Positions 58,735 to 64,000 of a stretch of DNA of 64,000 bases are shown here, one piece after another. This stretch comes from DASZBR01 sp035943935 (GTDB taxonomy: Bacteria > Pseudomonadota > Gammaproteobacteria > DASZBR01): contig DASZBR010000006.1 of the NCBI GenBank assembly GCA_035943935.1, positions 124,001-188,000 of the forward strand, given 5' to 3'. The notes below the pieces were generated by a model. It had not been told where the DNA came from. It ran no database searches and was given only the letters and a program-made list of their open reading frames with translations. A program made the translations under genes and the position numbers. Within the stretch, counting starts at the first letter, position 1. Every line of letters begins with the position of its first letter.

Positions 58735-59169
58735 ATGAAACATTTACTGATGCTATTCTTCGTATTTTTAAGCGCCATGCTGTCTGTCAATTGCTTTGCT
58801 CAAACTCAACAAGATTATATGGGAACGTATGGCTTATATGCTTCATGGAACGATCAAAAACATAGTTATGATAAAGGTGCTGGTTTAAGCGCTAATACCG
58901 AGAATTTACCCACATTACGTATCGCGGCTGAGGGTCTTTACATGCCGCAAACAACGCTGGTGTGTGATAAGCCCAAATATGATGTAACCGTTATTTCTCC
59001 CACACAAGTAAATCCGCAATCATTTGCAGTACTGGGTGAGCCTGTGACGAATATTCTGAGTATTACCGTTACGAGTGAGGCCTGCGGTATGCAATTAATG
59101 TTTGTAAACAATAAATTTATGATGGTGTTTCCACATGACGATCCGCCAATGGTATACGTTAAACAATAG
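58735..59169 (+). CDS. 144-aa secreted protein of unknown function
   Basis: A signal peptide (about 1-22, ending NCFAQ) precedes a mature part with YMGTYGLYASWNDQKHSYDKGAGL, a likely beta-rich body with two Cys (LVCDKP, EACGMQ) and an end PPMVYVKQ. AGAGGGATATTTAAA precedes the ATG. No family recognised. A terminator follows. Confidence 0.7.
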   Translation: MKHLLMLFFVFLSAMLSVNCFAQTQQDYMGTYGLYASWNDQKHSYDKGAGLSANTENLPTLRIAAEGLYMPQTTLVCDKPKYDVTVISPTQVNPQSFAVLGEPVTNILSITVTSEACGMQLMFVNNKFMMVFPHDDPPMVYVKQ

Positions 59170-59183
59170 ATTACTTATTGAAA

Positions 59184-59210
59184 AAAAAGGGGGGCACACT
59201 CCCCTTTTTG
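59184..59210 (+). terminator. Rho-independent terminator
   Basis: AAAAAGGGG pairs with CCCCTTTTT around a GGCACACT loop, 14 bp after the stop of the secreted 144-aa gene. The stem ends in a T run, so it is a typical terminator. Confidence 0.8.
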
Positions 59211-59224
59211 TAGGAGAACTAAGC

Positions 59225-59725
59225 ATGTCTAAAATCTTATTCAGCGGTTGCCTATTAGGACAAAAAGTTCGATACGATGGCCGCGATAATCTGCAAACAA
59301 ATGCACGACTTCAATCGCCAATTAAAGCAGGCAATGTGATTTCTATTTGTCCTGAAATGGCAGGAGGTTTACCCACACCTCGACCACCGGCTGAAATAGA
59401 ACCCGGCAAAAATGTCGGCGATATCTTTTCAGGTATTGGAAGAATTTTAACGAATCTAGGAGATGATGTTACTGCGGAATACCTTTTAGGCGCACAAAAG
59501 ACGCTTGAGCTTGCACAAAAACATGACATACGCGTTGCAGTATTAAAAGCACGCAGTCCTTCGTGTGGATCAAAACAAGTTTATGATGGAACGCATTCTG
59601 GAATAAAAATAGATGGCATGGGAGTCACCGCTGCGCTGTTAACACTACATGGCATTCACGTATTTGATGAAACTGAAATTGATGCGGCGATAGATTTTCT
59701 GACTAGCGTGTCCATCACAGTTTAA
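59225..59725 (+). CDS. DUF523 family protein
   Basis: The 166-residue protein has the DUF523 Cys motifs: FSGCLLGQKVRYDGRDN (7-23), CPEMAGGLPTPRPPAEI and LKARSPSCGSKQVYDGT. The conserved Cys suggest an iron-sulfur or thiol function, but the role is unknown. I chose the ATG at 59225 after TAGGAGAACTAAGC; a longer frame would start inside the upstream gene. Confidence 0.9.
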   Translation: MSKILFSGCLLGQKVRYDGRDNLQTNARLQSPIKAGNVISICPEMAGGLPTPRPPAEIEPGKNVGDIFSGIGRILTNLGDDVTAEYLLGAQKTLELAQKHDIRVAVLKARSPSCGSKQVYDGTHSGIKIDGMGVTAALLTLHGIHVFDETEIDAAIDFLTSVSITV

Positions 59726-59734
59726 TAAACATAT

Positions 59735-60064
59735 TTATGCTTCTTCACTAAATAATCTACATTGCCAATCTTCAACAATTGCCGTGTCTTTATTTTCAAT
59801 AAATTGTTTAAACGCATTGGTTACGTAATCCGCTGCGCAGTGAGCATCAAATGCAGCTATATCATTATATTCCTGAAGAAGCACAATAGTATATTTTGAA
59901 GTACTGGGTGATCCCGGATGTGAAATTTGGCGTGTGGCATGCGCTCTTACACAACCCTTTTCTTGTCGAGATAAAACCATAAGGCCGTTTAATACGTCCC
60001 ACAATTCAGCGTCTTTGCCTTCTTTGGCAAGCCATTCTGAAACAACGAAAACAGGGTTTGACAT
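59735..60064 (-). CDS. Antibiotic biosynthesis monooxygenase (ABM) domain protein
   Basis: The 109-residue protein has the ABM dimeric ferredoxin-like fold: VFVVSEWLAKEGKDAELWDVLNGLMVLSRQEKGCVRAHATRQ, YTIVLLQEYNDIAAFDAHCAADYV. Members act on small molecules or haem; the substrate is unknown. AAAGGAGCACCCTT precedes the ATG. Confidence 0.85.
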   Translation of the reverse strand: MSNPVFVVSEWLAKEGKDAELWDVLNGLMVLSRQEKGCVRAHATRQISHPGSPSTSKYTIVLLQEYNDIAAFDAHCAADYVTNAFKQFIENKDTAIVEDWQCRLFSEEA

Positions 60065-60113
60065 AAGGGTGCTCCTTTATAGAGATATGCCATATTACAG
60101 CGTTTTAGTAATT

Positions 60114-61193
60114 TTATTTAGGGCTAGAGCCTTTCGTCAATGGGTTTACTACTTTTTCATTGGGTTCTTTAGAAGATACTGCTCCAAGTCCATAGTGAGG
60201 AGCTGGTGACGTACCAGAAATATAGGATGAAGTTAACGAGGTAGGCTCTTTTTTTTGAAGAGTAAAATAGTCAGTGCTAAATGTCTCCATTTCCTTTATT
60301 ACTATACTGTATGGCGCAAGCAGCTTCTGATGATAGAAGAAGGCACGTAATTCTGGTGAATTAAGGTGCATTATTTTACTCTCATCACGAACTTTCATTA
60401 CGCTCTCCCAAGAAGACGGATCTTGATCATCACCCTGCTTTCTTTTGGAGATTGACTCAAGTGGATTTTTATATCCGAAATCAAAACCACCCTTAAATTC
60501 TTCAGTTTTTTTCATCGAATGTTTAAGTCCTGTGAGCGCGTAATTGAGATGTTCACCCACATATCGCCGTATTACATGAGGGTCAGCTCCATTATCAACA
60601 AACACGAGCTTATCAGTTTCATTCGATTTTTTAAGCGCACAGATTTTTTCAGTAAATGACACCAAGTATTGTGCTGATAATTGACCTACAGGAGAAGCCA
60701 TATTAATGGCTAAAAAATCAGGTTCAATCGCTTCCTCATTGAATCGCCACATGATAGGAGGAATATGTTCAAGCGCTGATAGTATTGATGCAAAGCCCGT
60801 TTCCGGATGACTATCATCAAATTCTGTATAAAGGCGAAAAGGTACATCTCCTTTCATTAGAGGACGACCTACAATAATCGCCTTAAAATAGTCGCCCATG
60901 GCAGAATAGTAATTATTAGGTCGAAATAATGTATCGATACATTCAAAAGTACTCACTGTCTGTGCATCTCTTAAGGAGTTAATTTCTTTGACGTTAAAGC
61001 TTAGACCTTGAGCTTTATACGTTGCTAAAAGGGCTTCAAAATTCGGTCGAGAATCATTATCTGTCCAAACGTTAATGACACTGGGAGGTTTATTGTTCTC
61101 GATGAGTTTTTTAAAATTTTTTTCTTGTGCATCGGGAAGTTTTTTCCCTCCTAACCAAATAAAATTAATTTCAACTGCTGTCATTTCTTGCAT
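60114..61193 (-). CDS. TcdA/TcdB-like glycosyltransferase effector candidate
   Basis: The 359-residue protein opens like glycosyltransferases of the large clostridial toxin and OCH1 type: INFIWLGGKKLPD (9-21), SVINVWTDND (38-47), then YYSAMGDYFKAIIVGRP (95-111), where the family normally has SDxxRyxxLy. The metal-binding DxD that should follow is represented by YTEFDD (122-127). There is no signal peptide, and the tail (GTSPAPHYGLG..., KVVNPLTKGSSPK) is disordered. AGGAG precedes the ATG. Such enzymes modify host proteins when secreted; that use is inference. Confidence 0.65.
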   Translation of the reverse strand: MQEMTAVEINFIWLGGKKLPDAQEKNFKKLIENNKPPSVINVWTDNDSRPNFEALLATYKAQGLSFNVKEINSLRDAQTVSTFECIDTLFRPNNYYSAMGDYFKAIIVGRPLMKGDVPFRLYTEFDDSHPETGFASILSALEHIPPIMWRFNEEAIEPDFLAINMASPVGQLSAQYLVSFTEKICALKKSNETDKLVFVDNGADPHVIRRYVGEHLNYALTGLKHSMKKTEEFKGGFDFGYKNPLESISKRKQGDDQDPSSWESVMKVRDESKIMHLNSPELRAFFYHQKLLAPYSIVIKEMETFSTDYFTLQKKEPTSLTSSYISGTSPAPHYGLGAVSSKEPNEKVVNPLTKGSSPK

Positions 61194-61226
61194 GACTCTT
61201 TCTCCTACATGACTCCCTTATAAGAG

Positions 61227-61275
61227 AGTATAGCCTCATTTAGGAGGTCTGGAGATGGCGTGGGAGCAGGCTTTT
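61227..61275 (+). repeat. Dispersed ~50-bp element with MAWEQAF start, copy 2
   Basis: AGTATAG, TAGGAGGT and ATGGCGTGGGAGCAGGCTTTT align with 58498-58547 with few differences, and the ATG falls at nearly the same offset. It is upstream of and divergent from the glycosyltransferase-like gene. Confidence 0.7.
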
Positions 61276-61353
61276 CGAGCACTACGACTATCAGGTGAAG
61301 AAAAACAAATACTGACTGACCAAAATATTGTCTTTAATCCTGCTTTGAAATAA
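61255..61353 (+). CDS. Possible 32-aa peptide with MAWEQAF N-terminus
   Basis: The frame reads MAWEQAFRALRLSGEEKQIL and ends TDQNIVFNPALK. A good ribosome site (TAGGAGGT) stands 6 bases before the ATG. The repeated start at 58527 supports translation. No function is known; it may be a leader peptide or a remnant of a longer gene family. Confidence 0.45.
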   Translation: MAWEQAFRALRLSGEEKQILTDQNIVFNPALK

Positions 61354-61377
61354 ACCTAAAGTTTTGAATAAGTTTAA

Positions 61378-62865
61378 TTAAAATTTCCTACCAAATCTTG
61401 CATGAGACTCAACAGGCGTCGCGCTTGCTAGTCTTTGCTCTAATAACTCTAGAAGTTTTTCTCCACCCCTTACACTCTGGTGCTCGTGCTGCAATTGGTG
61501 ATCCTGTTTTTTTTCGCAACGCTCAGCCGCTAGCGTCAAAGGTGTTCGCCCCTGATTATCTTTAGCGTCCAAATTTGCTCCGCAATCTAATAGTTTTCTA
61601 ATAAGATTAAGGGGCTCTTCTCTATAATTATAAAAATTCTGTACGGCATAATGCAACGCGGTCATACCCTTGTCATCAACACTGTTAATATCTATTTTTT
61701 TGCTGTCAAATAAAAAATCAATGATACGATCATTACTTGGACCTCCGATAAGAACTTTTCCACACGTCACCATGACCAACGGTAATAAAGCTTTGTTACC
61801 TAAAATTCTATCTTGTAATAATTCTTCATACCCTTTAAATACAGAACGATCTTTTAAACCTAAAGCAATAATAAGCGCATCTCTATCAGTAAATTTCTGT
61901 CCTGATTCTGCGCGACTTAATATTGTTAGCACTCGCGCTATATAATTCATCTTTTCTTTTTCTATTATTTGTTTTTCTTTTGCTTCTAGTTCTGCATGAG
62001 AAAAACCAGGAACTTTTTTCAAATCTGAAATTTTAAGAATATCGCGGTTTAGCGCAATTGCTCTTATCACTTCTTTTCCCGCACCACTCGCTTGTGCATA
62101 TTTTATAGTATTAATTTTTAATTCTTTAGCGGTTTCTGTTGAAGCGAACAGTGATTTTCTTACTGCAACTTGATAGTTATCGTGATAAAAAATCACACTA
62201 TTACCATGTTTCCAAATACCGCCAGCCGCCGCCGTTATGGGAACGTTTAATGTTGGAAATCCACCTGGTGCTCTATCCCCGGTGGCTACATCTTTAGCGT
62301 CCCAGGGTGCCGTTCCACAACACGTTATATGTTGATGTTTTTCAGATAATCTTTCTAAAAATGTTTTTTCCTGATCATGCTTTTCAGCTTCCGCACGATC
62401 ATCAGTACCACATGCTTCTAACGTCACAAAAAATTCACTATCTCGCTTAGGCAAAGCTGTTTTAAAATCTTCTATTATTTTGTCAAAATTACCACCGAGT
62501 ATTTCTTCACTAGACCCATGTTCATTGCACAAGCCATACACCCACCCATTGCCATGCCCCATGATAAATAATTTAGGGGTGTTTTCGAATATATCAGCGA
62601 CGTGAGGTAATGCTCGTTTTAATTCAATCAAGCTGTTATACATTATTCGTCCGCTGTTATCACAATCATCAAAAAGATAATATTTTAAATCTGAGCCGTC
62701 TAAATATACTCCAATTGACACATACTGTTTTTTAAAGCGTTCTTTTATCCAAAGATTTTCATGGACACCTCTTTGGTCTTGAGGAATAGAAGGTACAGAA
62801 GTACCTGGTTTAAATATCAGAATTTCTACTGCAGATTTGGGTGTTACTTCTGGTTTCTGGTCCAT
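61378..62865 (-). CDS. Clan CD (caspase/C80-like) cysteine protease with ankyrin repeats
   Basis: The 495-residue protein has an N-terminal protease-like domain (about 10-240) with the clan CD signature: a hydrophobic strand then His-Gly in LFIMGHGNGW (His104) and a strand ending in Cys in FFVTLEACGTDDR (Cys152). The later CCGTAPWDA and FPTLNVPITAAAGG fit the substrate side. A helical linker follows, then ankyrin repeats (about 375-455; GMTALHYAVQN, LLDCGANLDAKDNQGRTPLTLAAERC). There is no signal peptide. AAGGGGGG precedes the ATG and a PmrA-like box lies 30 nt upstream. Protease plus ankyrin without export signal is typical of type IV effectors. Confidence 0.75.
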   Translation of the reverse strand: MDQKPEVTPKSAVEILIFKPGTSVPSIPQDQRGVHENLWIKERFKKQYVSIGVYLDGSDLKYYLFDDCDNSGRIMYNSLIELKRALPHVADIFENTPKLFIMGHGNGWVYGLCNEHGSSEEILGGNFDKIIEDFKTALPKRDSEFFVTLEACGTDDRAEAEKHDQEKTFLERLSEKHQHITCCGTAPWDAKDVATGDRAPGGFPTLNVPITAAAGGIWKHGNSVIFYHDNYQVAVRKSLFASTETAKELKINTIKYAQASGAGKEVIRAIALNRDILKISDLKKVPGFSHAELEAKEKQIIEKEKMNYIARVLTILSRAESGQKFTDRDALIIALGLKDRSVFKGYEELLQDRILGNKALLPLVMVTCGKVLIGGPSNDRIIDFLFDSKKIDINSVDDKGMTALHYAVQNFYNYREEPLNLIRKLLDCGANLDAKDNQGRTPLTLAAERCEKKQDHQLQHEHQSVRGGEKLLELLEQRLASATPVESHARFGRKF

Positions 62866-62895
62866 AGGTAAAGCCCCCCTTCTTAGCTGATCTGT

Positions 62896-62912
62896 ATTAA
62901 GGTTTTCTTAAG
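62896..62912 (-). promoter_or_regulatory. PmrA-box-like site of the protease-ankyrin gene
   Basis: In gene orientation it reads CTTAAGAAAACCTTAAT, matching the sites at 23042, 24250 and 24629 in 15 or 16 of 17 bases and in orientation. The 10-nt-spaced hexamer is TAAGAA, weaker than at the other genes and very near the ribosome site, so the exact transcription start is unsure. Confidence 0.65.
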
Positions 62913-63048
62913 ACATTATAGTCTTACTCTCTACGGTATTGGCGCTAAGTTTACAGAACTTTGCCACTTTTTGAGGAAAAACACAGTGTTTATGCAGAGT
63001 CATTGCTGCTAAACTAGCAATTATCCCTATTCATTGAAGGAAGTATGC

Positions 63049-63273
63049 ATGACTAAACCCTCTGAGTTCGTCTATACACTCATCTGGATTGCGATTATTC
63101 TTGGCGTAGTCTTGTGGCTAGGTTTCTTGTTTATTGGACTTGCGTTTAATCCCTTCGCGTTATTTGCCGGGCTTATTTTCCTAGTAATTATCATGCTAGT
63201 TTTTTTCAAGATATATCAGGAACAAAAAGATGATAAAGAAAGTGAACACTACTCTAAACATATCGATAAGTGA
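63049..63273 (+). CDS. 74-aa two-helix membrane protein
   Basis: The protein has two adjoining hydrophobic helices (about 9-28 and 32-52) and a charged end (YQEQKDDKESEHYSKHIDK). GAAGGAAG precedes the ATG at 63049. No family recognised. It is 9 bp upstream of the YbjQ gene and is probably co-transcribed. Confidence 0.65.
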   Translation: MTKPSEFVYTLIWIAIILGVVLWLGFLFIGLAFNPFALFAGLIFLVIIMLVFFKIYQEQKDDKESEHYSKHIDK

Positions 63274-63282
63274 GGATTTTTC

Positions 63283-63705
63283 ATGACCATATTAGTTTCT
63301 ACTCAAGATCAACTCGGCGATTACAAAATTGTAAAAACATTTGGACTCGTACGTGGTAACACTGTACGCAGTCGTAATATTGCGCGTAATATTTTAGGAA
63401 ATTTCCGCACAATGTTTGGCGGTGAAATTCCTGAATATACAAAACTATTAGCGGAGTCTCGTGAGCAATCGCTCGATCGCATGATTGCTGAAGCAGAAAT
63501 GCTGGGCGCGAATGCCATTCTCAGCGTCAGATTTATTACTTCTGAAGTAGGAACGGTCTGTTCTGAAATGTTGGCGTATGGCACTGCCGTAAGAGTAGAA
63601 AGTAATGGTAGTACCTCAACGAGCAATCCCTCGACAGTCGAAACAGGTAAGACGAAAGAGAAAAAAATAATTGAAGCCGATACCGATGGGGGATTAATTG
63701 AATAA
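63283..63705 (+). CDS. YbjQ/UPF0145 family protein
   Basis: The 140-residue protein matches the YbjQ fold: YKIVKTFGLVRGNTVRSRNIARNI, GGEIPEYTKLLAESREQSLDRMIAEAEMLGANAILSVRFITSEVG, AYGTAVRVE. These proteins form pentamers and have been called heavy-metal-binding, though the role is not settled. A 30-residue Ser/Thr/Lys/Glu tail extends past the fold. GTGAGGATTTTTC precedes the ATG. Confidence 0.92.
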   Translation: MTILVSTQDQLGDYKIVKTFGLVRGNTVRSRNIARNILGNFRTMFGGEIPEYTKLLAESREQSLDRMIAEAEMLGANAILSVRFITSEVGTVCSEMLAYGTAVRVESNGSTSTSNPSTVETGKTKEKKIIEADTDGGLIE

Positions 63706-63709
63706 TCTT

Positions 63710-64000
63710 ATGAAAAAAAATATCCTACGCATAAATATTCTGTTAACGGCTTGTCTATCATTTTTCATCCAACCTGCCCTTGCCTGCACAGGATTCGGCG
63801 CGATTACTCAATCGGGCACGATCATAGGCAAAAACCGCGATTACTTTTATGTTCCGCAAAAATTCGGTCGTGTTATACCACAGAAGAAATTCAATCATTG
63901 GTATGGAAATCCTTATCACCACAGCAATACTTTTTATGCACTCATGTCAGCTGAGAGTGTTTCGATGGGTGTTAATCAGCACGGTTTAACCGCCATTGAA
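63710..64000 (+). CDS. Choloylglycine-hydrolase-like Ntn hydrolase, 5' part (runs off window)
   Basis: The first 97 codons show a signal peptide (MKKNILRINILLTACLSFF, ending ALA) followed at once by Cys in CTGFGAITQSGTIIGKNRDY. In Ntn amidases and acyltransferases (C45/C59) the processed N-terminal Cys is the nucleophile, and the NRD(Y/F) motif follows about 15 residues later, as here. SMGVNQHGLTA also fits. It starts 4 bases after the YbjQ stop. The 3' part is outside the window. Confidence 0.8.
   Translation, partial: MKKNILRINILLTACLSFFIQPALACTGFGAITQSGTIIGKNRDYFYVPQKFGRVIPQKKFNHWYGNPYHHSNTFYALMSAESVSMGVNQHGLTAIE

Noticed and set aside
1..64000. CRISPR arrays, insertion sequences, rRNA genes or prophage
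   Set aside because: I saw no regularly spaced repeats, transposase motifs, rRNA segments or phage structural genes in the window.

Overview
The window is AT-rich bacterial chromosome with tightly packed, overlapping genes. The nuo order (A-N with nuoC and nuoD separate), the secG / tRNA-Leu / nuoA junction, a 180-kDa-class NAD-glutamate dehydrogenase, AcnB, an LbtU-type siderophore porin and CTTAA-N6-CTTAA (PmrA-box-like) promoters all point to a gammaproteobacterium of the order Legionellales (Legionella / Coxiella / Berkiella / Aquicella relatives). I cannot place it more precisely. Several proteins have eukaryote-like or effector-like designs, which fits a host-associated life with a Dot/Icm type IV secretion system, although no dot/icm gene lies in the window.

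Layout. 1-2.5 kb: 3' end of typA, an orphan HlyD/EmrA-type membrane fusion protein, and a haloalkane-dehalogenase-like protein that has lost its nucleophile. 2.6-4.5 kb: a small Cys/His-rich lipoprotein followed by a DUF692-DUF2063 pair, the signature of a metal-related RiPP pathway. 4.5-7.5 kb: accD-folC-tpiA-secG, each overlapping or abutting the next. 7.5-21.1 kb: tRNA-Leu(GAG) and the complete 14-gene complex I operon nuoA-N, then a lipoprotein adenosine deaminase. 22.5-24.7 kb: a minus-strand cluster of six small membrane proteins, with three near-identical PmrA-like boxes in front of it. 24.7-26.1 kb: a 188-aa unknown, a half-size MFS protein and a small secreted peptide. 26.1-32.6 kb: sdaA, rlmD, an exonuclease, adk and acnB. 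32.6-34.5 kb: a seven-bladed integrin-like beta-propeller protein with a C-terminal membrane anchor. 34.5-45.1 kb: a divergent uracil-DNA-glycosylase-like protein, gdhB, a SurA without parvulin domains, pdxA, rsmA, a TraI_2/MobH-like protein, apaH and a PA3496-like protein. 45.2-49.2 kb: a polytopic unknown, thiD, a VOC protein, a GGQ release-factor-like protein, a LysE exporter and a VOC-gene remnant. 49.4-53 kb: a family of exported repeat proteins (single, single, triple unit). 53-56.7 kb: an LbtU porin / MCE protein / PqiC-like lipoprotein / YceI operon. 57.1-62.9 kb: hicAB and three effector-like genes (kinase N-lobe fragment, TcdA-like glycosyltransferase, caspase-like protease with ankyrin repeats) mixed with small housekeeping-type genes. 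63-64 kb: a small membrane protein, a YbjQ protein and the 5' end of a choloylglycine-hydrolase-like Ntn enzyme.

How it fits together. Housekeeping blocks (complex I, fatty acid and folate synthesis, TCA/amino-acid catabolism through AcnB, GDH and SdaA, rRNA modification) are interrupted by accessory islands. The strongest new lead is the near-identical box (in gene orientation YTTAAG-AAAAC-CTTAAK), which at three promoters sits exactly 10 nt upstream of a TAnnnT -10 element. It ties the small membrane protein cluster to the protease-ankyrin gene 38 kb away and suggests one PmrA-controlled effector regulon. The DUF692 locus with a non-canonical Cys/His lipoprotein is the second strongest.
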